This document shows, piece after piece, positions 38,141 to 47,065 of a stretch of 64,000 nt of DNA. Made by a program: the position numbers and the translations under genes. The notes under the pieces were generated by a model. It ran no database searches. It worked only from the letters and a program-made list of their open reading frames with translations, and was not told where the DNA came from. Source of the stretch: Actinocorallia herbida (GTDB lineage: Bacteria; Actinomycetota; Actinomycetes; Streptosporangiales; Streptosporangiaceae); assembly GCF_003751225.1 (NCBI RefSeq), contig NZ_RJKE01000001.1, forward strand, positions 2,232,001-2,296,000, read 5' to 3'. Numbering within the stretch: the first letter of the stretch is position 1; each line of letters opens with the position of its first letter.

Positions 38141-39301
38141 TCACCCGCCGGTGAGACCGGCCGTCCCGGCCGTCCCGGCCTCCGGGGCGCGGCGCAGCGC
38201 CTCGCGGTCGGGCTTGCCCGACGCCAGCAGCGGCAGCTCCGCGCGGATCTCCAGCTCGCGCGGCGCCGCGTGGGCGGGCAGCTCGGCCCGGACGAGGTCG
38301 CGCAGCTCGTCCAGCGTGACGGGCCCGTCGGCGACGACCACGGCGGTCACCCGCGACCCCCACTCGGGGTCGTCCCGGCCCACCACGACCGCCTCGCGCA
38401 CCCGGGGGTGCCGCGAGACGATCTCGGCCACAGCTCCGGCCACGACCTTCTCCCCGCCGGTGTTGATCACATCGTCGATCCGGCCGAGGACCCGCAGGCG
38501 GCCTTCCTCGAAGACGCCGAGGTCCTGGGTGGTGAACCACCGGCCGGGCCGGCGCTCGGCGAAGCGGTAGCCGGAGAAGAGGACGGAACCGGAAAGCGAG
38601 ATCCGTCCGGCTGCGTCCAGGGAGACCTCCACGCCCTCCAGGGGGACGCCGTCGTAGACGCACCCTCCGCTGGTCTCGCTCATCCCGTAAGTGGTGAAGA
38701 TCCTTGCGCCGCGATCCCGGGCCTCCGCCAGCAGAGCCGAGGGCGCCGCCGCCCCGCCGAGCAGGATCGAGGCATAGGAAGAGAGGTCGGCTTCCACGTC
38801 CAGGAGACGGCGGAGCTGCGTCGGGACGAGGGAGATGTGCACCTCGCCCGCCTTGGCGACCTCCATGAGGTCGAACCCCGGGTGGATCACCGGGGACACG
38901 CCCCCGAGCAGCGCCCGCACCAGCACCTGGACGCCCGCGATGTGCGAGGTCGGCAGACAGCACAGCCACGGCGCGTGCCGGGCGCCGACCCGGGAGAGGG
39001 TCGAGCGGGCCGAGGACTCCAGCGCCCCGGCCGTCAGCTCCACGACCTTCGGACGGCCGGTGGAACCCGAGGTGGCGATGAGCACCGCCGCGTCGGTCGG
39101 CACCCCGCCCTCCAGCGCGTGCACGCCGGAGGAATCGACGAGCGCGGCCGGTTTCGCGGTCTCCACGAGCGCCCGCAGCGCGGGCTCGGGCGTGCCCGGG
39201 GCCACCGGGAGCAGGGCGGGCCCGGTGCCGTCGAGCGCGGCGGTCAGCACGTCGAGGAAGCGGGGGCCTGGGGGGAGAACGACGGCATGCAGGGGTCTCA
39301 T
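38141..39301 (-). CDS. menE: o-succinylbenzoate-CoA ligase
   Basis: A 386-aa acyl-adenylating enzyme. The P-loop TSGSTGRPKVVEL, the TTYGMSETSGG motif and the WFTTQDLG/GRIDDVINTGGEKV hinge are all present. It activates o-succinylbenzoate for menaquinone synthesis. It is divergent from menB with a 58-bp gap and so shares a promoter region with menBCD, which supports the assignment over other AMP ligases. It is compact for the superfamily but normal for actinobacterial MenE. Confidence 0.92.
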   Translation of the reverse strand: MRPLHAVVLPPGPRFLDVLTAALDGTGPALLPVAPGTPEPALRALVETAKPAALVDSSGVHALEGGVPTDAAVLIATSGSTGRPKVVELTAGALESSARSTLSRVGARHAPWLCCLPTSHIAGVQVLVRALLGGVSPVIHPGFDLMEVAKAGEVHISLVPTQLRRLLDVEADLSSYASILLGGAAAPSALLAEARDRGARIFTTYGMSETSGGCVYDGVPLEGVEVSLDAAGRISLSGSVLFSGYRFAERRPGRWFTTQDLGVFEEGRLRVLGRIDDVINTGGEKVVAGAVAEIVSRHPRVREAVVVGRDDPEWGSRVTAVVVADGPVTLDELRDLVRAELPAHAAPRELEIRAELPLLASGKPDREALRRAPEAGTAGTAGLTGG

Positions 39302-39359
39302 TGTGTGATCAGGCTACCCGTGGCCGAACACGGCACGGAAAGGCGATGTAATAGGGGCC

Positions 39360-40259
39360 ATGGTCTCCGAGATATTCGACGCCGCAGCCTGGAAGGAAGT
39401 CGACGGGTTCGACTTCACGGACATCACCTACCACCGTGCGGTGGGCCAGGGGACGGTGCGGATCGCCTTCAACCGGCCGGAGGTGCGCAACGCCTTCCGC
39501 CCGCACACCGTGGACGAGCTCTACCGGGCGTTCGACCACGCCCGCCTGTCGCCCGACGTCGGCGTCATCCTGCTGACCGGCAACGGCCCCTCGCCCAAGG
39601 ACGGCGTCCACGCCTTCTGCTCCGGCGGAGACCAGCGGATCCGGGGCAAGGACGGCTACAAGTACTCCGAGAGCGAGAGCGCCGCGGGCATCGACCCGGC
39701 GCGCGCGGGCCGCCTCCACATCCTGGAGGTCCAGCGGCTCATCCGCTTCATGGGCAAGGTCGTCATCTCGGTGGTGAACGGCTGGGCCGCGGGCGGCGGG
39801 CACAGCCTGCACGTCGTGTCCGACCTCACCCTGGCCTCGCGCGAGCACGCGCGGTTCAAGCAGACCGACGCGGACGTCGCGAGCTTCGACGGCGGCTTCG
39901 GCTCGGCCTACCTGGCCCGTCAGGTCGGCCAGAAGTTCGCTCGCGAGATCTTCTTCCTGGGCGACGAGTACTCCGCCGAGGACGCCCACCGCATGGGCAT
40001 GGTCAACGCGGTCGTCGCGCACGCGGACCTGGAGAAGACCGCCCTGGAATGGGCCGCCAAGATCAACGCGAAGTCGCCGACGGCGCAGCGGATGCTCAAG
40101 TTCGCCTTCAACCTCATCGACGACGGGCTGGTCGGCCAGCAGGTCTTCGCGGGCGAGGCCACCCGCCTCGCCTACGGCTCCGCCGAGGCCGCCGAGGGCC
40201 GCGACTCGTTCCTGGAGAAGCGCGACCCCGACTGGTCGCCCTACCCCTGGCACGGCTGA
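39360..40259 (+). CDS. menB: 1,4-dihydroxy-2-naphthoyl-CoA synthase
   Basis: A 299-aa crotonase-fold enzyme of the actinobacterial MenB type. HAFCSGGDQRIRGKDGY, WAAGGGHSLHVVSDLTLAS (oxyanion hole) and DGGFGSAYLARQVG are distinctive of MenB. It closes the second ring of the naphthoate from o-succinylbenzoyl-CoA. First gene of menB-menC-menD; its stop overlaps menC (TGATG). Confidence 0.95.
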   Translation: MVSEIFDAAAWKEVDGFDFTDITYHRAVGQGTVRIAFNRPEVRNAFRPHTVDELYRAFDHARLSPDVGVILLTGNGPSPKDGVHAFCSGGDQRIRGKDGYKYSESESAAGIDPARAGRLHILEVQRLIRFMGKVVISVVNGWAAGGGHSLHVVSDLTLASREHARFKQTDADVASFDGGFGSAYLARQVGQKFAREIFFLGDEYSAEDAHRMGMVNAVVAHADLEKTALEWAAKINAKSPTAQRMLKFAFNLIDDGLVGQQVFAGEATRLAYGSAEAAEGRDSFLEKRDPDWSPYPWHG

Positions 40260-41176
40260 TGCGGGCCTTCGCCATCCCGATGCGCACCCGGTTCCGGGGG
40301 CTGACGCGGCGGGAGGGCGCGCTGATCCACGGCCCGGCGGGATGGGGGGAGTTCTCCCCGTTCGCCGAGTACGGCCCTGCGGAGGCGGCCCGCTGGCTGG
40401 CCGCCGCCCGCGAGGCGGCCTTCACCGGGTTCCCCGCGCCGCTGCGCGACCGGATCCCGGTGAACGTCACCGTCCCGGCGACCGACGCCGGGCACGCCTG
40501 GCGGATCACCGCCGAGGGCGGCTGCCGCACGGCCAAGGTCAAGGTCGCGGAGAAGGGCCAGAGCGAGGCCGACGACCTCGCGCGGGTCGAGGCGGTGCGC
40601 GACGCCATCGGACCGGACGGTAAGGTCCGGATCGACGTCAACGGCGGCTGGGACGTCGATCAGGCCGTGCGGATGATCCGACTGCTCAACCGGTTCGATC
40701 TCGAGTACGTCGAGCAGCCTTGCGCTACGGTCGAGGAGCTGGCGGCGGTGCGCAGGCGCGTCGAGGTGCCGATCGCGGCGGACGAGTCGATCCGCCGCGC
40801 CGAGGACCCGTTCCGGGTGGTGGCGGCCGAGGCCGCCGACATCGCGGTGCTCAAGGTGCAGCCGCTCGGCGGGGTCGCCCCCGCGCTGGAGATCGCCGCG
40901 GCGATCGGCCTGCCCGTGGTGGTGTCGAGCGCGGTCGAGACCTCGGTCGGGCTCGCCGCGGGGCTCGCCCTGGCCGCGGCGCTGCCGGAGCTGCCGTACG
41001 CGTGCGGCCTGGCGACGCTCAGCCTGCTGGAAGGCGACGTGACCGGCGATCCGCTGGTCGTGGAGGACGGGGAGATCGCCGTCCGCCGGCCCGAGGTGGA
41101 TCTCGCGGCGCTCGCGCGCCACCAGGTCGACCCGGCTGCCTGGCGGCGGCGAGCGGAGGAAGCGGAGAGAGCATGA
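40259..41176 (+). CDS. menC: o-succinylbenzoate synthase
   Basis: A 305-aa enolase-superfamily enzyme. TAKVKVAEKG carries the KxK catalytic pair, and the metal ligands lie in VRIDVNGGWD, YVEQPCA and IAADESIRR. It dehydrates SHCHC to o-succinylbenzoate in menaquinone synthesis. It overlaps menB by 1 bp and menD by 4 bp. Confidence 0.93.
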   Translation: MRAFAIPMRTRFRGLTRREGALIHGPAGWGEFSPFAEYGPAEAARWLAAAREAAFTGFPAPLRDRIPVNVTVPATDAGHAWRITAEGGCRTAKVKVAEKGQSEADDLARVEAVRDAIGPDGKVRIDVNGGWDVDQAVRMIRLLNRFDLEYVEQPCATVEELAAVRRRVEVPIAADESIRRAEDPFRVVAAEAADIAVLKVQPLGGVAPALEIAAAIGLPVVVSSAVETSVGLAAGLALAAALPELPYACGLATLSLLEGDVTGDPLVVEDGEIAVRRPEVDLAALARHQVDPAAWRRRAEEAERA

Positions 41177-42837
41177 ACCCGGCGACGGCGCTGGCCACGG
41201 TCCTGGTGGACGAGCTGCTGCGGGGCGGGATGACCGACGCGGTCCTCGCCCCCGGCTCGCGCTCGGCCCCCCTGGCCCTCGCCCTGGACGCCGCGGAGCG
41301 CGCGGGGCGGATGCGCCTGCACGTCCGGGTGGACGAGCGGTCGGCGTCGTTCCTGGCGCTGGGCCTGGCCAAGCGGACGGCCAGGCCCGTCGCGCTGGTG
41401 TGCACCTCGGGGACGGCGGCGGCGAACTTCCACCCCGCGGTCATCGAGGCGTCGGAGTCGGCGGTCCCGCTCATCGTGCTGACCGCGGACCGGCCGCCGG
41501 AGCTGCGCGGCACCGGCGCGAACCAGACCATCGACCAGGTGAAGCTGTACGGCACCGCGGTCCGCTGGACCTGTGAGGTGGGGGTGCCCGAGGAGCGGCC
41601 GGGGATGGTCGCCTACTGGCGGTCGATGGCCAGCCGTGGCTACGCCGCCGCCCTCGCGCCCGACCCGGGACCGGTCCACCTGAACGTGAGCTTCCGCGAG
41701 CCGCTCATCCCCAACGGCGACGACACGTGGTGCGAGCCGCTCGACAGCGGCGACGCCAGCGTGTGGACCCGGGTCAGGGAGAGCTCGCCGGGGTCGGTGC
41801 TGCACGTGCCGCCGACCCGCCGGGGCGTCCTCGTCATCGGCGACGGGGCGGTGAACGTCAAGCGCTATGTCGCGGCGGCGTCGATGGCGGGGTGGCCGGT
41901 GCTGTCGGAGCCGATAGGCAACGGACGGTACGGCGACCACGCGATGTCGTCCTACCACTTCCTGCTGGGCGTGCCCGAGTTCGTCGAGGCGCACCAGCCC
42001 GAGGTGGTCGTGACGCTCGGCAGGCCGGGGCTGTCCAAGCCGCTGCTGGGCATGCTGCGCCGCGCCCAGGAGCACATCGTCGTCACCCCGAGCCTGGCCC
42101 GCTGGCCCGACCCGGTCCGCTCGGCCACCCAGGTCGCCCAGGAGGTGGAGATCCCCGTGGTCTCCGGGGACGACGGGTGGCTGAAGTCCTGGCGCACGGC
42201 CGACCAGGCCGCGTCCGCCGCCGTCGACACGCTGCTGGACGAGAGCGAGGAGGTGACCGAGCCGCGGCTCGCCCGCGACCTCGTCGCCACGATCCCGGGC
42301 GGCTCGCTCCTGCTCACCTCGGCGAGCATGCCGGTGCGCGACCTCGACCAGACCATGCGCCCGCGGCGCGGCCTGCGGATCCTCGCCAACCGGGGCGCCT
42401 CGGGCATCGACGGCCTGGTCTCCACGGCGATCGGGATGGCCCTCGGCCACAGCGGCAGGTCGTACGCGCTGCTCGGCGACCTGTCGTTCCTGCACGACCA
42501 GAACGGCCTCATCATCGGCCCCCGCGAAGCACGCCCGGACCTCGCGCTCATGGTGGTCAACAACGACGGCGGCGGGATCTTCTCGCTGCTGCCGCAGGCG
42601 TCGCTGCGCGAGCCGTTCGAGCGGGTCTTCGGCACCCCGCACGGGGTCGACCTGGAGCGGATCGCGGCGGCCCACGGCATCCCCTACACCCGGCTGGACT
42701 CCGCCGGGCAGCTCCCGCGCGCGCTGTCCGGCGACGGGCTGCGCATCATCGAGGCGCGGACCGACCGGGAGAAGAACGCGCTCCTGCACGCGCGGATGCG
42801 CCAGACGGCCCAGGACGCGATCAAGAACGTGCTGTGA
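41173..42837 (+). CDS. menD: SEPHCHC synthase (2-oxoglutarate decarboxylase/cyclase)
   Basis: A 554-aa thiamine-diphosphate enzyme. The N-terminal ThDP pyrimidine part has APGSRSAPLALA and TSGTAAANFHPAVIEA. The C-terminal diphosphate motif is GDLSFLHDQNGL, then NNDGGGIFSLLPQ, typical of MenD. It joins isochorismate and 2-oxoglutarate at the start of the menaquinone pathway. Last of menBCD; menF/menH are not nearby. Confidence 0.94.
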   Translation: MNPATALATVLVDELLRGGMTDAVLAPGSRSAPLALALDAAERAGRMRLHVRVDERSASFLALGLAKRTARPVALVCTSGTAAANFHPAVIEASESAVPLIVLTADRPPELRGTGANQTIDQVKLYGTAVRWTCEVGVPEERPGMVAYWRSMASRGYAAALAPDPGPVHLNVSFREPLIPNGDDTWCEPLDSGDASVWTRVRESSPGSVLHVPPTRRGVLVIGDGAVNVKRYVAAASMAGWPVLSEPIGNGRYGDHAMSSYHFLLGVPEFVEAHQPEVVVTLGRPGLSKPLLGMLRRAQEHIVVTPSLARWPDPVRSATQVAQEVEIPVVSGDDGWLKSWRTADQAASAAVDTLLDESEEVTEPRLARDLVATIPGGSLLLTSASMPVRDLDQTMRPRRGLRILANRGASGIDGLVSTAIGMALGHSGRSYALLGDLSFLHDQNGLIIGPREARPDLALMVVNNDGGGIFSLLPQASLREPFERVFGTPHGVDLERIAAAHGIPYTRLDSAGQLPRALSGDGLRIIEARTDREKNALLHARMRQTAQDAIKNVL

Positions 42838-42946
42838 CGGGTCCCGCCTTACCGCGTAAAGACACCGGATCGGCCGACCGCGTAAGGGCTCCGGGCCGAT
42901 CGAAAGACCGCTTCGGGGAGGATCCCCGATCTCGCGCTGTGTTCCT

Positions 42947-43507
42947 TTACGTTGCGGAAGGTGACGGCCGGGAGGCGGGGGCCCGGTCGTCGTCGCCCCA
43001 GTCGTGGTCGTCGCAGCGGCGGGACGCGACGTAGAGGGCGACCCTGCCTCCGGGGTTCCACTGCTGCCCGGCGGCGGGCTGCTGGTTCAGGACGCCCTCC
43101 TCCCGGCTGCGCACGCAGATCTCGGCGAAGCCGAATCCGGCCTGCGCGAGACGGACGGCGGCCTCGTTCAGGGAGAGGCCGACGACGTCCGGGACGGCCC
43201 GGGTCGTCGGCGCCGGGGGCGCCTGCGTCGCCGGGGGCTGGGGCGGGGGCGGCTTGGGCGAGGAGGTCGTCGGCCGGGGGGTCGGGGTGGCCGGCGGGGT
43301 CGTCGCCGTGGTCCTCGTCGGGGCCGAGACGGGGGTCGGCTCCGCGGTCTCCGGGGCCTCGGTCGGGGTCACCGTGGAGGTCGCGGTGGCGATGGCGGGC
43401 CGCTCCGGGGTGAGGGTGAGGTTCTTGTCGGAGTCGTCGCCGCTGAAGGCCACGGTGAGGCCGATCACGGCGATCGCGCCCACGGGCACGGCGATCTTCA
43501 CAAGCAT
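42947..43507 (-). CDS. PASTA-domain membrane protein
   Basis: A 186-aa protein: one N-terminal TM segment (residues ~3-20), a long Thr/Pro-rich extracytoplasmic linker (~45-115) and one PASTA repeat (~118-170; VPDVVGLSLNEAAVRLAQAGF, then QQPAAGQQWNPGGRVALYVA). PASTA domains bind peptidoglycan fragments; a single repeat without kinase suggests wall anchoring. Divergent from the hydrogenase cluster. Confidence 0.8.
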   Translation of the reverse strand: MLVKIAVPVGAIAVIGLTVAFSGDDSDKNLTLTPERPAIATATSTVTPTEAPETAEPTPVSAPTRTTATTPPATPTPRPTTSSPKPPPPQPPATQAPPAPTTRAVPDVVGLSLNEAAVRLAQAGFGFAEICVRSREEGVLNQQPAAGQQWNPGGRVALYVASRRCDDHDWGDDDRAPASRPSPSAT

Positions 43508-43712
43508 CCGGCTCCGCCGGTTGCGGGTATGCGCTCCGATGGCGAATCCCCCCTTTCGCAGGACGATCTTAGGGCATTACGGATAAATCAAAGCCGTGTA
43601 TCGCCGTATCGCGCGGCGGCTCTTTGCCCCGCCTTCCCGCCGACTGATTACGCACCGCATGACATTGGGTACATAACGTGAACAGGTAGGCGAATCCTGG
43701 AGGGCGGGGGCC

Positions 43713-45077
43713 ATGACGACGGATCCGGCGACGACCGACGACGCCTTCGCGCCCCTCCGCGCGCTGGCGGACGCGATCCTCTATGAGGGCTACCTCCTCT
43801 ACCCCTACCGGCGCTCCTCGGCCAAGAACCGGGTCCGCTGGCAGTTCGGCGTCCTCACGCCGCGCGCGTGGACCCAGGCGCGGGGGCCCGACGACACGGG
43901 GGTCGCGGGCTCCGCCGAAGGCTGGTGGCAGCGGACCGAGGCCCTGGTGCGGGCGCCTGCGGGCACGCCCGTCGAGGGCGCGGTCCGGTTCCTGCAGGTG
44001 CAGCGCAAGACCGTCGAGGAGCACCGGGCCGGGCGCTGGCACGCCGCCGAGTCCCTGACGGCCGCGGCACGGCACGAGGTCCCGTTCGACGAGGCGGTCC
44101 CGCACGAGATCCGCTTCCGGATCCCGCTCGGCGCGGCGCCGGACCTGGAGTTCACCGTGCCCGGAGGCCGGGACGTCGAGGAGATCGCCGATCCGGCCGG
44201 CCGCGTGGTCGGGCGGGTGGTCCGGGAACGGCTGGCCCTCGCCGTCCGGGTCGGGGTGGGCGGGGCGGCGCTGGGGGAGGGGCCGGACGGGCCGCTGCAC
44301 CGGCTGTCGGTGCGGGTGGCGAACGCCGCGGCGGACATCGCGCCGGAGGTTCCGCGCGACACCGCGCTGCGCTCGTCGCCGCTGGCCTGCCACCTGCTGC
44401 TCGCCGTCCGAGGCGGCGCGTTCGTCTCGCTGCTCGATCCGCCCGAGTGGGCCGAGGCCGCCGTGCGGGGCTGCGCGAACGTGCACACCTTCCCCGTCCT
44501 CGCCGACGCCGCCGACACGCTCGTGCTCTCGTCGCCGATCCTGCTCTACGACCACCCCAAGGTGGCCCCGGAGAGCCCCGGCGACCTCCACGACTCCGGG
44601 GAGATCGACGAGATCCTCACCCTGCGCACCCTCACCCTGACCGACGCGGAGAAGCGCGAGGCCCGCGCCACCGACCCGCGCGCCGCCGCGATCGTCGACC
44701 GGGCGGACGCGATGCCGCCCGAGGTGTTCGAGCGGCTGCACGGCGCGGTCCGCTCCCTCGGCGCCGCCGATCGGGGCGGTCCGCCGGACGCGTCGGTAGT
44801 GGTGGCGGGGGTGCGGCTGCGCGCGGGCAGCCGGGTGCGGCTCCGCCCGCGCAGGCACGGCACCGACCCGCAGGACCGCTTCCTGGACGGCCGCACGGCC
44901 CGTGTCGAGAAGGTGCTCGCCGACATGGACGACGCGACGCACCTCGCCGTCACCGTCGAGGACGATCCGGCGGCGGACCTGGACCGGTGGTACGGCCGCT
45001 TCCGCTACTTCGCGCCCGACGAGGTCGAGCCGCTGGAGCCCGCCGCGCCGCTGGAGACCTCGGGGGAGGGCCGGTGA
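43713..45077 (+). CDS. hydrogenase-cluster protein of unknown function (454 aa)
   Basis: A 454-aa soluble protein, the first gene of the hydrogenase operon. It has no TM, signal or CxxC motif. The opening LADAILYEGYLLYPYRRSS, the WWQRTEALV region and a C-terminal beta-rich GSRVRLRPRR...FLDGRTARVEKV part (~360-420, like a small SH3-type barrel with RYFAPDEVEPL after it) are the visible landmarks. It is joined to the maturation protease by a 4-bp overlap. I recall similar genes next to group 1h hydrogenases; a maturation or assembly role is inference. Confidence 0.7.
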   Translation: MTTDPATTDDAFAPLRALADAILYEGYLLYPYRRSSAKNRVRWQFGVLTPRAWTQARGPDDTGVAGSAEGWWQRTEALVRAPAGTPVEGAVRFLQVQRKTVEEHRAGRWHAAESLTAAARHEVPFDEAVPHEIRFRIPLGAAPDLEFTVPGGRDVEEIADPAGRVVGRVVRERLALAVRVGVGGAALGEGPDGPLHRLSVRVANAAADIAPEVPRDTALRSSPLACHLLLAVRGGAFVSLLDPPEWAEAAVRGCANVHTFPVLADAADTLVLSSPILLYDHPKVAPESPGDLHDSGEIDEILTLRTLTLTDAEKREARATDPRAAAIVDRADAMPPEVFERLHGAVRSLGAADRGGPPDASVVVAGVRLRAGSRVRLRPRRHGTDPQDRFLDGRTARVEKVLADMDDATHLAVTVEDDPAADLDRWYGRFRYFAPDEVEPLEPAAPLETSGEGR

Positions 45078-45598
45078 GCGCCCGGGGCGGCGTCCTGGTC
45101 GCGGGCATCGGGAACCTCTTCCTCGGCGACGACGGCTTCGGCGTCGAGGTGCTGCGGCGGCTCGACCCCGCCCGGCTCCCGGACGGGGTGCGCGCCGCCG
45201 ACTACGGCATCCGGGGCGTCCACCTCGCCTACGAACTGCTCGACGGGACCGTCGACACCCTCGTCATGGTCGACGCGGTCCCGCTGGACGGCCCGCCCGG
45301 CACGCTCGCGGTGCTGGAGGTGGGCCCGGACGACCTGGGCGACGACGACGGCGCCGCGGTGGACGCGCACGGCCTGCACCCGCTCGCGGTGCTGCTCCTG
45401 CTGCGCCGCCTCGGCGGATCGGTGGGCCGCGTGTTCGTCGTCGGCTGCCGCCCGGAGTCCCTGGAGGAGGGCATGGGCCTGTCCGCGACCGTCGAGGCCG
45501 CGGTGGACGGGGCGGTGCGCCTCGTCGAAGAGCTGGTCGAAGACCTCGCCCGTACCGGACGGGCGCGGACGGAGCGAGAGGAACCGGCCGATGCATGA
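45074..45598 (+). CDS. hydrogenase maturation protease (HyaD/HybD/HoxW family)
   Basis: A 174-aa endopeptidase that trims the large-subunit C-terminus after Ni insertion. GNLFLGDDGFGVEVL is the family start. The nickel-sensing triad is likely D20, D67 (VDAVP) and H99 or H102; Asp replaces the usual Glu at the first position. The substrate is probably HhyL (48 kb), expected to be cut after H576. GTG start in overlap with the 454-aa gene, 8-bp overlap with hypA. Confidence 0.92.
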   Translation: MSARGGVLVAGIGNLFLGDDGFGVEVLRRLDPARLPDGVRAADYGIRGVHLAYELLDGTVDTLVMVDAVPLDGPPGTLAVLEVGPDDLGDDDGAAVDAHGLHPLAVLLLLRRLGGSVGRVFVVGCRPESLEEGMGLSATVEAAVDGAVRLVEELVEDLARTGRARTEREEPADA

Positions 45599-45965
45599 AC
45601 TGGGGCTGTGCGACGCGATCGTGGCCGCCGCGCTCAAACGCGCGGGCGACCGGCGGGTACGGGCGGTGCGGGTGCGCGTCACCGGCCACCCGGTCGACCC
45701 GGCGGTGATCGAGCAGGGGTTCCGGCTCGCCGCGGAGGGCACCCTCGCCGCGGACGCCGAGGTGGACCTGGTGCAGGACCAGGCCGAGGTCCGCTGCCGC
45801 ACCTGCGGCGAGACCGGCAGGGCCGACGGCGCGCTCGGCCTCACCACCTGCATGACCTGCGGCGGCCTCGACGTGGAGGTCACCGGTGAGGAGGAGGCGT
45901 TCCTGGAGTCGATCACCGTCGACCAGACCGAGGGGCAGGGCGAACCCGCCGGAGCGGGCGGGTGA
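45591..45965 (+). CDS. hypA: hydrogenase nickel incorporation protein HypA
   Basis: A 124-aa Ni metallochaperone. MHE at the N-terminus gives the nickel site (His2). The zinc site is C69, C72, C87 and C90 (CRTC...CMTC). It delivers Ni to the large subunit, normally with the GTPase HypB, which is not in this window. It has an acidic C-terminal tail after residue 100. The small-subunit gene follows after 13 bp. Confidence 0.93.
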   Translation: MHELGLCDAIVAAALKRAGDRRVRAVRVRVTGHPVDPAVIEQGFRLAAEGTLAADAEVDLVQDQAEVRCRTCGETGRADGALGLTTCMTCGGLDVEVTGEEEAFLESITVDQTEGQGEPAGAGG

Positions 45966-45978
45966 GGGGAGGCGTGCG

Positions 45979-47028
45979 ATGACCACCACGACGACGGGCA
46001 AGGCAGTCGAAGAGGTGCACATTCTGTGGATCTCCGAGGGCATGAGCTGCGACGGCGACACCGTGTCGATCACCGCGGCGTCGCAGCCCGCGATCGAGGA
46101 CGTCGTCGGCGGCCTGATCCCGGGGCTACCGAAGGTGCACCTGCACAACAAGGTGCTGTCGCCGACGCTCGGCGGCGAGGAGTTCCTCGGACCCTTCCGG
46201 GCCGGGGCGACGGGCGAGCTGGACGCGCCGTTCGTGTTCGTGCTGGAGGGCTCGGTCCCCAACGAGAAGATCAACGGGGACGGGTACTGGACGTCGTTCG
46301 GCAACGACCTCCTCACCGGTGAGCCGCTCACCCTCGACCGCTGGATCGACGCGCTCGCGCCGCGCGCGTTCGCCGTCGTCGCCGTCGGGACATGCGCGAC
46401 ATTCGGCGGCATTCACGCGATGCAGGGCAATCCGACGGGCGCGATGGGCCTGTCCGACTACCTCGGGACGGACTTCCGCTCCGCGGGCGGGCTGCCGATC
46501 ATCAACATCCCGGGCTGCCCCGTCCAGCCGGACAACTTCATGGAGACGCTGACCTGGTTGCTCTTCCACGCCGCGGGCACGGCGCCGCCGCCTCCGCTGG
46601 ACGACCTGGGCCGGCCGACGTGGCTGTTCGGCAGCACCGTCCACGACGGGTGCGACCGGGCCGCCGGATACGAGCAGGCCGACTTCGCCCATGACTACAA
46701 CTCCTCCAAGTGCCTGGTGAAGGCCGGGTGCTGGGGGCCGGTCGTGAACTGCAACGTGCCCAAGCGCGGCTGGATGGGCGGGATCGGCGGCTGCCCGAAT
46801 GTCGGCGGCATCTGCATCGCGTGCACCATGCCGGGCTTCCCGGACAAGTTCATGCCCTTCATGGACATGCCTCCGGGCGCCACCCTGTCGTCGGCGCTGA
46901 TCAAGCCGTACGGGGCCTTCATCAAGCGCATGCGCGACATCACCAACCACACCGCGAACCGCGAGCCGAAGTGGCGGCACAACCGGGACAAGATCACCAC
47001 CGGATACCGCAAGGCCGAGCGGCGCTGA
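45979..47028 (+). CDS. hhyS: [NiFe] hydrogenase small subunit, group 1h
   Basis: A 349-aa Fe-S subunit. The proximal cluster motif reads SCDGDTVS: C24 is kept, but Asp27 replaces the second Cys. This Cys3-Asp ligation is the mark of the actinobacterial (group 1h/5) oxygen-tolerant hydrogenases, seen in the Ralstonia AH structure. The other proximal Cys residues are in VGTCATFGG and IPGCPVQPDN. The medial and distal clusters use the HDGCDR...KCLVKAGCWGPVVNC...CPNVGGICIACTMPGF region. No Tat signal is present, as usual for this group. It passes electrons from H2 to a cytosolic or membrane-side acceptor. Confidence 0.95.
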   Translation: MTTTTTGKAVEEVHILWISEGMSCDGDTVSITAASQPAIEDVVGGLIPGLPKVHLHNKVLSPTLGGEEFLGPFRAGATGELDAPFVFVLEGSVPNEKINGDGYWTSFGNDLLTGEPLTLDRWIDALAPRAFAVVAVGTCATFGGIHAMQGNPTGAMGLSDYLGTDFRSAGGLPIINIPGCPVQPDNFMETLTWLLFHAAGTAPPPPLDDLGRPTWLFGSTVHDGCDRAAGYEQADFAHDYNSSKCLVKAGCWGPVVNCNVPKRGWMGGIGGCPNVGGICIACTMPGFPDKFMPFMDMPPGATLSSALIKPYGAFIKRMRDITNHTANREPKWRHNRDKITTGYRKAERR

Positions 47029-47065
47029 ACCGCGCCGTCTTCCAGGCAGGAGAGGACCACCACCG

